64,000 nucleotides of DNA from NCBI GenBank assembly GCA_943737045.1, contig CALSFV010000439.1, positions 80,611-144,610 on the forward strand, read 5' to 3'. Origin of the DNA: Parapristionchus giblindavisi (lineage: Eukaryota > Nematoda > Chromadorea > Rhabditida > Diplogasteridae). Below the pieces are notes generated by a model. It made no database searches. It had not been told where the DNA came from and worked only from the letters and a program-made list of their open reading frames with translations. A program made the translations under genes and the position numbers. Position 1 is the stretch's first letter. Each line of letters starts with the position of its first letter. Positions 50,554-62,533 of this stretch are shown piece by piece.

Positions 50554-53016
50554 GACGAAAGTATTATTCCTCGATAGCTATAGGCAATATAAGGTCGGAA
50601 CCAAAAAATCAGCGGCTGGCATGCACTTTCCGATTTTATATAATTAATCAAATTTTGTACATTCGAACGCGCTGTTTTCAGGCTGTGTATGCTATGAAAT
50701 AAGACACCCCTGATAGAGCCCTTGACAGAGCAGTGAGAACATGGCGACGTGGTGTAGTGGTAGCGTGTTCTCTTCTTGATCACAATGTGGGTGATTCGAA
50801 TACACCTATGGACATTTTTCTTTTGCTAATTTTTAAACGTTCCGGACTTGTAATTTTGATCAGATAAAAAATATAAATCTTTTTCACAATTTTTATGTAG
50901 CTGTTGAACTTGAATTTCATCATTTAGGAAAACAAAAAATAAAGCGATATCAAACTTTCTAAACTACTCTTCCTGTCCACAGGGATAATTAATCAAAGGG
51001 AGTAGTTTGGATAATTTGATGAAACATATTTGCAGAATTTATCAAAATGATATTCTTCCGTAGCAACTTGGTACATATAAGCTCTCTCCCAAAATCAAAT
51101 TATCACTATGCTAATAAACGTAATGTTGGACAAGATTTTTTTGTTTTCTTAAGACACCGGCTCAGTAAGATTCGAGGGTTGAGCCACTGACCCCGGACAT
51201 CGACCTCACCGATTTGGCTCAAAATTTTTTTGTGGACACCCCCATGGCCCCCTATCACAAAATGGGTATTCATTTGAGCTGGGTCCTTGAAACTCAGATG
51301 TGGCGGGTTCTCGAAATTTGAAAACTCGATTTTCGCCAAAAAAGTGGAGCGACCTAGGTCCAATATTAGTGTGGAATAATTACATATATGCCTATTTAAC
51401 AAAAACTCGCTATTGGACGGTCCGGATATCCGATCGCAAACTGATTTTTTAACCTCCTCAAAACATTCTAAATTTAATTAAAATTTTAAAACAAAAAACG
51501 GCAGCCCAATTTTAGCCTCATTTTATAGAGCAAAAAATTCCGCATCGAATAAGGCAAAAAAATCAAAAATCGATCGACCCGTGTTTTGAGATAAATGAAC
51601 CTGAAGATGACCCGAAAATATTTTTGTTTTCAAACCCCCTCATGTTTGTACTTATATTGAAGAGCTCGTCGAGTAGAACAACTTTCATGTTGAACGTTTT
51701 GTCTGAAACTCATGTACAAGAGAAATACATGAATTAAGATTTATTGGATCCAAATATTTTGTATCGCTTGTATCTTGAGAACAAACGACTTTCATAGAAT
51801 ACGACCAACATGAAAAATGATGTGCTCGACGAGTTCTTTAAAATGAGTATAAACATGGCAAGGTTTCGACAACTTTTTTTTCATGACCACTTTAGAGGCC
51901 ATGTTTTCAGCATAGGGGTCAACAATTTTTTTTCGTGAAACAACTAATTAAGTATGGATTTTTGAGTTCTACAATATAGGCGTAATCACTTTGTGCACAA
52001 ACAATATTTTACTTTCGATTTACTCTAAATTGACTGAAAAACTGTGAGAATAAATAAAAGAATGAATAAAGATGTATTTCTCTTGTACATGAGTTTCAGA
52101 CAAAACGTTCAACATGAAAGTTGTTCTACTCGACGAGCTCTTCAATATGAGTACAAACATGAGGGGGTTTGAAAACAAAAATATTTTCGGGTCATCTTCA
52201 GGTTCATTTATCTCAAAACACGGGTCGATCGATTTTTGATTTTTTTGCCTTATTCGATGCGGAATTTTTTGCTCTATAAAATGAGGCTAAAATTGGGCTG
52301 CCGTTTTTTGTTTTAAAATTTTAATTAAATTTAGAATGTTTTGAGGAGGTTAAAAAATCAGTTTGCGATCGGATATCCGGACCGTCCAATAGCGAGTTTT
52401 TGTTAAATAGGCATATATGTAATTATTCCACACTAATATTGGACCTAGGTCGCTCCACTTTTTTTTGGCGAAAATCGAGTTTTCAAATTTCGAGAACCCG
52501 CCACATCTGTGTTTCAAGGACCCAGCTCAAATGAATACCCATTTTGTGATAGGGGGCCATGGGGGTGTCCACAAAAAAATTTTGAGCCAAATCGGTGAGG
52601 TCGATGTCCGGCACTACCTGGAATCTTACTGAGCCGGTGTCTTAAATGATGAAATTCAAGTTCAATAGCTATATAAAAATTGTGAAAAAGATTTTAAATT
52701 TTTTTTCAGATCAAAATTACAAGTCCGGAACGTTTAAAAAATAGCAAAAGAAAAATGTCCATAGGTGTATTCGAACTACCCACACAGTGATCAAGAAGAG
52801 AACACGCTACCACTACACCACGTCGCCATGTTCTCACTGCTCTGTCAAGGGCTCTATCAGGGATGTCTTATTTCATAGCATACACAGCCTGAAAACAGCG
52901 CGTTCGAATGTACAAAATTTGATTAATTATATAAAATCGGAAAGTGCACGCCAGCCGCTGATTTTTTGGTTCCGACCTTATATTGCCTATAGCTATCGAG
53001 GAATAATACTTTCGTC
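50554..53016. mobile_element. 2.5-kb foldback with tRNA-like sequence in both arms
   Basis: Arms beginning GACGAAAGTATTATTCCTCG and ending with its complement, meeting near 51850-52000. Each arm carries a tRNA-like stretch: A box GTGGTGTAGTGGTAGCG at 50749-50765 and B-box-like GGTGATTCGAATACACC near 50788-50806, with the mirror at about 52758-52825. The left arm has an extra 221-bp element that the right arm lacks. Flanking duplications are not clear. Confidence 0.85.
50928..51148. mobile_element. 221-bp element nested in the left arm of the 2.5-kb foldback
   Basis: Ends GAAAACAAAAAATAAAG and ATTTTTTTGTTTTC; flanks TTAG and TTAA. The mirror arm near 52645 has a single uninterrupted TTAA (GTGTCTTAAATGATG), so the empty site is visible. 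Confidence 0.8.
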
Positions 53017-53104
53017 GAAACAATACAGGTTTAAAAAAGCAGAAACAATGGATAACTGATATACGAATATTGTCGATGGAGAAAGTATCGTTTTTTTTAA
53101 AAAG

Positions 53105-53215
53105 GCACACTCGAGAATTACTTAACTCTCCGCTCTGACCGCACTCTCTCGTAGACAAAGAAAGCTAGAGTGCATGGCCAGAGCGGAGAGTTTCGAATTA
53201 GCTCGGGTGTGACGT
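53105..53215. mobile_element. A-family hairpin copy
   Basis: CTCCGCTCTGACCGCACTCT and the mirror with GGCCAGAGCGGAGAG. Confidence 0.8.
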
Positions 53216-53219
53216 TTGA

Positions 53220-54120
53220 ACGAATCAAATCCTTATTATAACTTGTTGCATTCTCGTTTCGCGTATTATTTGTATAATATTTCTTATCTTCGTCCACGTT
53301 TTTGTTAACGTGAATAACGACTTCATTTAATTATTTAATTTATGAATTATTTTATCCAGGGTCAAATGTCGTTATCAGCGCGTATTCACAAACCTTCATT
53401 CAGGCAAAAGGTGGGAATTCATTCCAGAATTTGACAACAACAATGACAATGGCAAATGACAATTTACAATTGACAAGCATAATAAGCATAATCAATTGCA
53501 CTCTTTTCTGATGTGCAAAAGTATTAAGGTAAGGCATGACAAAATTTTCTTTTGAACTGTCTGGATTGGAAATTTTGCATTCTTTTTTCATTGAATAACT
53601 ACAAATATGATCCAGTTTGGAATAAGTTTCTCTTTGTGTTCATCAAGAATGAAGTAGAGTAAAAATTGATTTGAGTTGACCAACCTCAATTTAAAAAAAA
53701 AATTAATCTAGATCTATGCTTTGGGTCTGTAGCGATACGAGATGGTTCCATTGAAACTTTTTTTCTTGAATTTAACGAATTCTCATAAATCTTACAATTG
53801 TCAATTCACACAATTCACGATTGTTATTTGTCAATTTTCAATTAACATAGTTCCCAATTGTCATTTGTGAATTGTCAATTGAAACGATACACAATTCGAG
53901 TAGCGATGTTGGCCATCTTCAGTAGAACAATCACTGACTATTGTTATGAAAAAAGTAAATACTACAGTCGTGCTGGTATAATACAAGTAAAATATTTTGA
54001 TAAAAAATTAACGCGGATCTGTTATACGATGCATTGTGATCTTGATAAAGTGCTCAAAATATTTTTAAAATATGTCGATTTAAAAAAAAAATATATATAT
54101 AAAAGAATTAATGCAGATCA
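53220..54120. other. No recognised gene; ACAATTGACAAT-type short repeats
   Basis: Words such as ACAATTGTCAATT recur in both orientations near 53440-53480 and 53790-53885, giving a loose foldback. No target duplication was identified. Confidence 0.45.
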
Positions 54121-54129
54121 TGAACGATC

Positions 54130-54504
54130 GATCGAATGGAACCGCTACGTCGCCGACTATACCAGGTTTGTTAATTGAATAAGCAAAGTATTTATTTTTG
54201 CAAAATATTTTTGTAAGTTGAATAAAATTAACTCGATCTTTATATGTTTTCTTTTCCGAAATCGACTAGAATGCTCCATAAAGATAATATCTTGATAAAT
54301 AGGATTTTTATCAAAAAAATATTACGAAGTTTGCTTTTCTCATGGCACAATATAATAAAGCTGATCAAACGTTTTCATTTTTTCCTTTAATTTTTAAAAG
54401 TACTGATTGATTATCGATTTATCGATCGTTTCCAGTTCCCCTCGCAGCTAATCTCGCCCTTCATCGCAACAGTGGACACGGACGATCATCACATCATAGA
54501 GGGA
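54130..54504 (+). CDS. Possible two-exon fragment of an unrecognised gene
   Basis: 54130-54165 (reading MEPLRRRLYQ before GTTTGT) and 54436-54504 (TTTCCAG acceptor, reading FPSQLISPFIATVDTDDHHI then IEG before GTATGA). The two join in phase 0. The second piece is GC-richer than its surroundings and protein-like, but I recognise no family and find no further exons, so this may be a relic. Confidence 0.3.
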
Positions 54505-54509
54505 GTATG

Positions 54510-55940
54510 ATCGAGGCTATTAGGGTTAGTATATTCTTTATTTTGTTTACCCTTAAAATATTTGTTTAATTCTTTTTGTTTTTTTTTTAAATTAAATTAA
54601 ATTTTATTTTTTATTCAGAAAATAGATAAATCTATCACGTTTGCCATTCACACCGATTTTGATTTCGGGAAAATATTTGATATAATATTTTTTCACAAAG
54701 AGAAAATAAAAATATTATAAGATGGTTGAGATAACGATTGAGACCATGTCATAATTGAAAGATGGTTTTTTAAAAGTTTTTTTTTTTTAAATAAGTCATT
54801 CTTCTATTGTTCCCTAACCATTTTTTTCTTTTCTTACCACTATCTAATATTTTTAATGATAACCGACCGGAAAGGGAGATTATTACCCGGTAGTACACAT
54901 TCATTATCATAATTATGTCTTCATTATTTCATTACTATCTCATTATCTGTAATCTCGTTCATGCATGGGTTTGCGATGCGACGTCAAGACACTCGAGATC
55001 TAACGATGAACTCTTTTACCTCAAAATGTTTCTAAAATTTTGTTCAAAAGTTGCGGAAAAAATCTCTCCTCGCTTTGCGCACTCTCTTCTCCTTATCTGC
55101 ATTCTTTTCGTTCACAATTGTTCCACCAGCACGGTACTCCAACGCTGTGGTCTCAGTGATATACCGTTTGGCATTATTAGAAAGATCACTGATAGTGAGA
55201 GGTTGGCCGACATTATTCGTTCTCGCCAAACACTCTCACAGGTCAGAGCCTACTGTCAGCGTATAATAGTTTCAGTTTCTCTGATAGTGATTTTAAAGTG
55301 AACAGGACCTGTGACTTTATAAACGGACTTTATAAACGGGATGTTCCTTTACTTTTCAAATGTTTTCACTGATAGCTCTCATGGAGATATTTATTTATTT
55401 ATTTGATGCACCAGGTGACAGCAAATACAGGAGCGATAAGAGAAACAATAATAATGATAGAAAGGACTTGGGGAAGGTGACAGGGATAGGAAGATATTAT
55501 ACACTCCAAGCCCACTATTCTCCCCTCCTCTCTCACCCTTTTCTCTTCCTATTCATGCACTTAGTATACAAGCGTACCTGTGTTTCCCTCTCTACCTCTA
55601 CCTCTAGGATCCCCTCCCTCTACCTCTCCCTCTACTCCTCCCTCTTGGCTCTATTCTAGCCACCACATCAAGTTCAAAGTCAGCTCCATAGCTAGCTCTC
55701 GGAGCTTCTCCCTCCTGATAAGCTCCAATCCGAGCTCAGATCAAGCTCCACGAAGCACCATTGAGTCTGGATGTCCGACATTGAGGACATGGACGACCAC
55801 GAATTGGTGGTGAGTTGCTTTTACCCAGCAAGATCTCCGTTTCACTATTTTTGTATTAGGATAAATTCTAATGGTACATAATGAAGTTGAAGGGTTTTTT
55901 TGTTGAAGAGATCAGAAACAATTTTAACGATAAAATCTGC
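54510..55940. other. No recognised gene
   Basis: T-rich 54560-54830; a CT-rich stretch near 55500-55650. A short ATG frame at 55773-55811 (MSDIEDMDDHELV, then GTGAGT) could be a first exon but has no partner I can identify. Confidence 0.4.
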
Positions 55941-55946
55941 TGTAAT

Positions 55947-56052
55947 CACACCCCAAGCTAATTTGGCTCTCCGCTCTGGCCACACTCTCTCATAGTCAAA
56001 GAGAGCGATCGTTACTAGAGCGGAGAGTTCCAAATTAGGTCGTGGTGTAGGT
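55947..56052. mobile_element. A-family hairpin copy abutting a B-family copy
   Basis: CCAAGCTAATTTGGCTCTCC on the left, AGAGCGGAGAGTTCCAAAT on the right; the B-family copy starts about 5 bp later. Confidence 0.8.
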
Positions 56053-56055
56053 ATA

Positions 56056-56160
56056 AAGGGAGCGTTACCTCTCTCAACGGTCTCTTCATTGTACACACTA
56101 TTTCTGTGTTCTCTAACAACGAGAGAGCGTAGAGCGTTGAAGAAACCGTTGAGTCTCCCT
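56056..56160. mobile_element. B-family hairpin element, copy with shortened right arm
   Basis: AGGGAGCGTTACCTCTCTCA on the left; the right arm lacks the GGTAACG part before TCTCCCT and TTAA at 56161-56164. Confidence 0.8.
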
Positions 56161-56780
56161 TTAAATAGTTATTTACCTAAAACTTTTGCTATTTATATTC
56201 CCGGTTTCTTTTTGATTTTTCAACTCAATCCGTGGTACACTAACTCTTTGTCTTCATTTACAATTACGTAGGCACTCAAGGATATGGATAGTTGGCAACC
56301 AGGGCGAAATAAGGGGTGAGGAAAACCATATCATAATTCTCTTTTTCCTATTTTCTCTTTCTAAATCTTTATCTCGTCTCAAAGTATTATTATAATAATA
56401 TTTTAATATTATAATAATAATAATATTAGGATAAATGATGCGGTAAATTGTTCTGCGCAATACAACTTCTTCAAAATAGAGCAAGGGATCGATAATGATA
56501 ATAATAAAATAATAAAATTTATCTAAAGATAATGATATTTTACGCATTATGAAGATAGTTAACGCCTTCCTCTGGCAACATCCGGCTATATATGAGGAAT
56601 GCTAAAAACCAGTTCAGTTATGTTTAATGTCGCTCATTTAGCGGTGATGGCCTGCATTATAATGATTCCTTCTTCACCATTATTTCTAATGTAATGAACA
56701 TTACGTATTAGGACACCCAGAAGAACGCATATAGCATATTCGAAGAAAAGATTAGGCACTGCGGACTGTATTGACCTTCA

Positions 56781-56832
56781 ATTATCACTGGCCTAGCAGT
56801 GATCTCCCCGCAGGACTTCGTGTTCCTCGAAT
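56781..56832 (+). repeat. I-family repeat directly before the tRNA-like gene
   Basis: Hairpin ATCACTGGCCTAGCAGTGAT with the shared GCAGGACTTCGTGT body; the usual tail is replaced by the tRNA-Ala-like sequence. Confidence 0.6.
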
Positions 56833-56834
56833 GC

Positions 56835-56906
56835 GGGCGTATAGCTCAGGGGTAGAGCGCTCGCTTTGCATGCGAGAAGTCTGGGGTTCGATTCCCCATA
56901 CCTAAA
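56835..56906 (+). tRNA. tRNA-Ala(TGC)-like gene, probably a pseudogene
   Basis: D arm with A box TAGCTCAGGGGTAGAGCGC, anticodon stem CTCGC/GCGAG with loop TTTGCAT (anticodon TGC at 56867-56869), T arm TGGGGTTCGATTCCCCA. The cloverleaf interior is intact, but acceptor strands GGGCGTA and TACCTAA pair at only about half their positions, so the molecule would be poorly processed. Confidence 0.75.
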
Positions 56907-56919
56907 GCAGTCCCCCGAA

Positions 56920-57360
56920 TGTTGAGTTCAGGAAGTAGAGCCGATCCATGATCGATAGGTTCCCAGAAGAAAAGGCCATCCACCGGTGCAAGATTCAGTA
57001 TTCTCTGACCCTCTCGATTCTCCGTGATCTCTAACTTTCACTGGCTCTCTCGATTTCGCATGCTCTCTCCCCAATCTCCGAACCCTCCAATATTCTCTAA
57101 CCCTCTCGATTCTGTACACTCTCTCACCTCTCTCTAACTCTCTACCTGTCAGTGGCACTCTCTCTCGATCTCTTCCCTCTCTCTTCTCTTTCCATGGATA
57201 CCATTTCTATTCCCGCTTCACAAAGACTATTCCAATGACTGACACATTATTCACTAGCACTTCTCCCTCTCGCTATGCTCCCCTCCCTCTCCTTCTCTCC
57301 TCCTTCCTCTCCCTTTTGTCTTTGATTTCTGTAATTATTTGTTTCATAGACTACTTTCGG
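56920..57360 (+). repeat. CT-rich sequence with CTCTAAC/CTCTCGATT words
   Basis: Loose repeats such as CTCTCGATTC; no gene. Confidence 0.6.
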
Positions 57361-57379
57361 GGTGTTCAGTTACTTTTAA

Positions 57380-57492
57380 AGGGAACGTAACCTCTCTCAA
57401 TGGTCTCTTCGACGCGCAATGCTATATCGTTGTTAGAGAACAGAGAAATAGTGTGCGCAATGAAGAGGCCATTGAGTGAGGTTACGGTCCCT
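57380..57492. mobile_element. B-family 113-bp hairpin element with TTAA
   Basis: TTAA at 57376-57379 and 57493-57496; ends AGGGAACGTAACCTC and the complement of AGGGACCGTAACCTC. A degraded relative follows at about 57540-57626. Confidence 0.9.
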
Positions 57493-58020
57493 TTAACCTG
57501 TTTCATGTTCCTTCTTCGTGTTTGCTCCTAATTGATTTGACTGTCTGATCTCTTCAACACTCAATGCTATCTCAGTGATAGAGAACAGAGAAATAGTATG
57601 TGAAATGGAGAGACCGAGTCCCATTTGATTTCTCTCTAGAAGTTCTTATTGATCAAACATTCAAACTTCGCTTATACTATTCCGAGATAAAGTAGTTATC
57701 GTTTTATGGGATATTGTGCAGGCGTCGCATAATTGCCTACCGAGAATGTTGGTAAAAATTCAAATTCAAACTTCCGTCAGCGATAACGACCGTAGCACCA
57801 GTCACTACTGTGATTATCCCAGGCGCCAATTTGAATTCTTTCCTCTTATCTCACGCATAATACGTCTGTTGGTTGAAAGTTTTTCCCAGAATGGGAGAAA
57901 GATTGCGATAGTTATCACATTTTCTCGCTCCAGCAATTGGTCGCGACTACATTTGCGTTGACTTCCGTATTTTAGTGTTGATCTTGAAAAGTGAGCAGGA
58001 TCGTATAGGACCTTGTCTAC

Positions 58021-58200
58021 CAGTCTCCGGTTTTGCAGGGTAATATTATAGTAAATAACGCGCAAAAGTAATCTACTTTATACTTATTTTTTTGTCACTA
58101 TTTTGCTATTTCATGAGAATATAATGAAAAAGTAAGTATAAGGTAAGATACTTTTGCGCGCTACTTACTATAATATTACCATGCAAAACCGGAGGTCTCT
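58021..58200. repeat. Hairpin around TATTATAGTAAATA
   Basis: GGTTTTGCAGGGTAATATTA near 58029 pairs with TAATATTACCATGCAAAACC near 58171. Confidence 0.6.
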
Positions 58201-58248
58201 CTTATCCTTTTTCAATGACCATTCATGTTCTATTCCCAACTCCATTAA

Positions 58249-58361
58249 AGGGAGCGTTACCTCACTCAATGGTCTCTTCGACGCGCAGTGCTCTCTCGTT
58301 GTTAGAGAACAGAGAAATAGTGCGCGCAATGAAGAGACCATTGAGTGAGGTCACGCTCCCT
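58249..58361. mobile_element. B-family 113-bp hairpin element with TTAA
   Basis: TTAA at 58245-58248 and 58362-58365; same length as the copies at 41484 and 57380. Confidence 0.9.
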
Positions 58362-58526
58362 TTAATTCTTAAGGTTTTCTTGTCATCATTGTTGCCTCTG
58401 TTCCTACGGTGCTTTCTTGTAAGCATAAGATCATTTTGTATTCGTAGCAGGTAGATTTTTGTTGTAAAACAGGTCGGTGCTACAATTCTGATTTATTTTC
58501 TAATAATATATACGCCGCGCCTTTAG

Positions 58527-58591
58527 ACCTTGTAGAACAGGAGCCCAAGGAGGAATCCGATGACGACATGGGCTTCGGTCTTTTCGACTAA
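58527..58591 (+). pseudogene. Last exon of an acidic ribosomal P-protein (P0/P1/P2 type)
   Basis: After CCTTTAG the frame reads LVEQEPKEE then SDDDMGFGLFD and TAA. The SDDDMGFGLFD tail is the universal C-terminus of eukaryotic ribosomal stalk P-proteins, which recruits elongation factors on the 60S subunit. No upstream stalk exon (N-terminal dimerisation part or P0 body) is found in the preceding 5 kb, so this is either a detached exon relic or the end of a gene with a remote upstream part. The tail alone cannot separate P0 from P1 and P2. Confidence 0.7.
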
Positions 58592-58784
58592 ACGTCATTC
58601 TGAACTCCATTGTTTTTGTTATTCTTTGTCTGTTAAGATGAAGAATTTACATTATTAACCTTGTCTACGTTTAAATGAAGGGCTGTCCAGATAAAAAAAA
58701 AAGAACACCAACACACATACTGCATAATTCTCTCTCGACCTTCTTCCGATAACAAGATTATTATCATTTTTAGATTGATAAAAA

Positions 58785-58852
58785 TGGGAAAGTTGCGCGA
58801 TAGGGTTCGAACCCGCGACCATGCGCAAGCTCTACCAATGCGCTGATTTCTT
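58785..58852 (-). tRNA. tRNA-like sequence, solitary
   Basis: On the minus strand GCGCATTGGTAGAGC (A box) and CGCGGGTTCGAACCCTATCG (T arm). It closely resembles the tRNA-like core of the TTAA elements at 28071 and 30244, including the following AACTTTCC, but no AGGTGGAG termini flank it here. Confidence 0.55.
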
Positions 58853-58859
58853 ATGATGT

Positions 58860-61020
58860 TAATAATAATAATAATAATTATTTATGTGGTGACAGTGGCG
58901 GAAAACAAATACAAATAGGGTGAAATCTATAGTGCACATAAAATACTATGTCGCAACTGTGGCAACATAAGACAATAGAGTGATAGATTACAAATTGGAC
59001 AGATTCAACGAAGATTTAACAGTTCTACTAAAAGATTTGGAATTAGGGCAAATAATACAATTATTAGGCAACGAGTTCCATAAATTGACTGATCGATTGG
59101 AGATAAAATGTTCGTTGCAATAACTCTGTTCAGCGCTAATCTTTTACGGTATTGAAGCCCTCTATTGAAGATAGAAACAGAACAAATCACCAGCGAAGTA
59201 TATTTTAAAGTTTTCATTTCATTTTTTTTTTGGATGAATACTCTTTAAAAAGTGATGTTTTTATCGGAAGAGACGTTCTCGCCACATGCAATATCAATAC
59301 GGCTACTATCACTATGCATTTCGAACGCCCCTCATCATTGTCCACATCAAAAATAGCTTGAGACTGTGAATGTCACAACTTTTCCTTCCTTACTTATTTC
59401 TTCTCCACCATTCCTCGCACTAATAATATTGAACAATCAATCAATCAATAATTTATCCCTATCGAGTATTACGATATCCCAAGCTAATTCCGCTCTGACT
59501 ATCTTTCTATCTATCTAACTAGCTATCTATCTTACCTGTCTATCTTCCTTCTGAGAGCTGGCGATTGAGTCGTTTCAATTTATCGATTGTCCAATCGAAA
59601 ACAATAGTCAAACGGGTGAGAAATGCTTATGAAAGTGTCGGATGTCTCACGTGTCGCCATTTGTTTGCTCTTCTATCGAATTTATACTAGGGTGAGAGAG
59701 TTCAAGTGCTTGCAGATGGGTTTGGTAGGCACACCTGAATATAATTTAAAGAGAAATTGAATTAAATAAATTTAAATTAACTAATTTGAATTGAAAAAAA
59801 TCGATAAAAGTTTTTGGCCGATAAATAAAATGAGAGAGCAATAGCGAGATCCGAACTAGCCTTTAGGAGTAATAAAAGGTAAGTGATAAGTTGATAGTTA
59901 TTGTGTTTATTAGGTGAATTAGAAGGTTAGACGGTTTATCTACGGCCACTTTATATCAAACACTGTTTCTCACTTTGTTTTCAGAAATCGCGAAACAAAA
60001 CGAAAATTAAGCGAGAGAGTGTGTAAAACGAGGAGGGTTTTCTCGGAATCTCTTTACTTGCAAGATAATTAAAGGAACGTGAAAGACTGCTGCGACATCT
60101 GCTAACTGTTATCTGGAAGTTGCTAAACGGAAAAAAAATCAGAGAAAATCTCCTCATTTTTCACACTCTCTCTCCTATTTTTCTTTTCTTTTCGCAGCTT
60201 TTAAACGGGGTATTAATTCAGTGATGATGAGGCCTAAATAAAGACCATTGACAACGGTTTTTGTCCAGTTAAATAAATGCAATATGTGAAGAGAATAAAG
60301 ATCGTGAGTCATGTGAATAGTTGGTGCAAGAGATGGTGGGCGTCATCTGGAATCGCTTAGCGCCCATTATATCCTCTTCCTCTCCTCCTCCTCTCCTCCT
60401 CCTCTCCTCCTCCTCTCCTCCTCCTCTCCTCCTCTATTCCTCTCCCTCGTTCTTCCTCCTTGTGACAACGATTACGACCGATTTGTCTGAAAGTAATACT
60501 ACAGTATTTAGAGTATCACAGTTATACTCTAAAAACTGTGATTAAATATGAGCTATCTTCTCGTTTGTGATTCTTTTAGAAACGATAAATACATTATTAA
60601 TATTATTAATCAGTTTCGATCTATTGTCTTGCCATATTCTCTTTGATCTTAATGCGTTATTTGGTCATGGCCAAGAATGATCTTTGATCTTTGATCTTTG
60701 ATCTTTACCATAGTGCTATTAAGTCAATCTGTGACAAAACCTTCGTAGGCAGTGATTTATTGTTATAAATTCGCGTGCATTGTACACATGGAAAGACACT
60801 CAACAAACGACATTCCGAAAGCACGTAGATTTAAATTGAACGGCTAGTTATTTATCGTTGCCTACTTCTACCTCTCTCTCTCTCTCTGTCTTTGTATCTC
60901 TACCACTACCTCTATTTCTAAATCTCTGATTTACCTGTTTATCATTGGGCAGTGATCTGGTGCTAATTGTCGATGATTATGTAAAATTCTATCTTTGCTT
61001 GTCCATCTACCAATCCATAC
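58860..61020. other. No recognised gene
   Basis: Short AAT tract at 58860-58878, TCCTCC repeats at 60363-60440, TTTGATCT repeats at 60678-60708, and half of an A-family hairpin near 59470-59500. No conserved exon. Confidence 0.5.
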
Positions 61021-61029
61021 CACATGCTG

Positions 61030-61135
61030 TACATCTTACTAATTTCACCTCCGCATTGGCAATGCTCTCTTGCTGGCAAAGAGAGTGAGAGAGTGTGGTC
61101 AGAGCGGAGAGTTTCAAATTAGCTCGGGTACCACT
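61030..61135. mobile_element. A-family hairpin copy
   Basis: TCCGCATTGGCAATGCTCTC and the mirror with GTCAGAGCGGAGAGTTTCAA. Confidence 0.8.
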
Positions 61136-61274
61136 TTACCTCTTCATTTCCTTCTGTTTCTAGATCATTATTCATTCTGTTCATTCCTTTTCCTTTGTCC
61201 ACATTTTCTCATTGTGGATTCAGTGCAGGTCACCCCCATGGGGCATTCCTCTCTATTTCATCCATAACCAATGA

Positions 61275-61462
61275 TCTACCTCTCTCCCTCTCCCTCTCCC
61301 TCTCCTTCTATCTCACTCTATCTTCATCTCTCCCTCTCTCCCTCTCCCTCTCTCTCTCCCTCTCTCTCCCTCTCTCCCTCTCCCTCTCTCTCTCCCTCTC
61401 TCTCCCTCTCTCCCTCTCCCTCTCTCTCTCCATCTACCTCTACCTCTCCCTCTCCCTATCTC
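61275..61462 (+). repeat. CT-rich microsatellite
   Basis: (CCCTCT)n and (CT)n blocks in a repeated order; open frames are artefacts. Confidence 0.95.
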
Positions 61463-61625
61463 CCCTACTAACCCTTAGCCTCATATCAGTTTCTTCAATG
61501 GAAATTCGTTCTCGATCTCCTTCTCTACTTCCGACAATCAGGAAACCAACCATCACAGTGTCACTGGCAAGAACTTCATACAATCTATCGTGTAGTCCAA
61601 GGACGGCCATGTCGGTGAGTGTACG

Positions 61626-61765
61626 GTAGTCACACAAGAATGGGTAATCGTGAACTGATTAAATTTGAACGATTACGGTAGTCACACAAGAATGGGTAAT
61701 CGTGAACTGATTAAATTTGAACGATTACCGTAGTCACACAAGAATGGGTAATCGTGAACTGATTT
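61626..61765 (+). repeat. 52-bp tandem repeat, nearly three copies
   Basis: Units starting at 61626, 61678 and 61730, each GTAGTCACACAAGAATGGGT and onward; the units are almost identical, so recent. Confidence 0.95.
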
Positions 61766-61804
61766 TGGTCAATTCCCGGGATACGGACGTTTATTAATGA
61801 TATA

Positions 61805-62060
61805 TTGTGCGTATAAAATGTACTTGCATAAGAAAATGGCAAACGGTGCTAACGAACTGAAGTCACAATCGAGAGGCGGGCGAGATGTAGCCTTCTACAT
61901 CTCGCCCCGCCTCTCGATTGTCTCTCCGCTGCCTCTCTCTAACCCGGCTGACCTTCGCCGCGTGCTATATGATATAGAAAAGAGATCGGCATAGTTTCTG
62001 AACCATGCAAAACAAGAAAGTCTCTTCTACAAATAAAACAAGTGATTCTTATACGCTCAA
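61805..62060 (+). mobile_element. F-family inverted-repeat element, copy 2
   Basis: Ends TTGTGCGTATAAAATG and CTTATACGCTCAA, flanked by TA. The interior palindrome TACATCTCGCCCCGCCTCTC is as in 12693-12978. Confidence 0.85.
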
Positions 62061-62533
62061 TATTTTTTTTATCCCGTTAGTAATATCTGTGAGGACGATT
62101 ACATCCCAAGTCTGCGTGAGAAAAGTTGTTATGGCGTTGAATATGCTACGTCCAGACTTCAATTGTTTCTTGCCTTTCCAGAGATTAATGAGATTGAAAG
62201 CCTTATTTTCGTAGTGTTGTCTACCACCTAAACAAAATTCAATCAACCTTGTTATCCATCAATATATCTATCGATATAAATTAATAATATTAAATGGTGT
62301 ACTAGTATAGGATTACATGCACTGTCAATGTAGTTTATTTAAAAATAAATATAGGTTAGTTAATATTTACTGTGCCCTATCGAGTTTCGGCCGCTACTGC
62401 AATACATTGACCCGGTGAATTAGCGCACGCCACACTGTATCTAGTACCAAATAGATTGAAATAATTCAGTATTCCAATGAAAACACATCTTTATCAAAGA
62501 CAGAGCCATTGGGAATGGGAATGGTTGCCACTA

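Noticed and set aside
54130..54165. Frame reading RSIEWNRYVADYTR before the donor
   Set aside because: Joining it to the next exon creates a stop after five codons; the alternative frame MEPLRRRLYQ joins cleanly.
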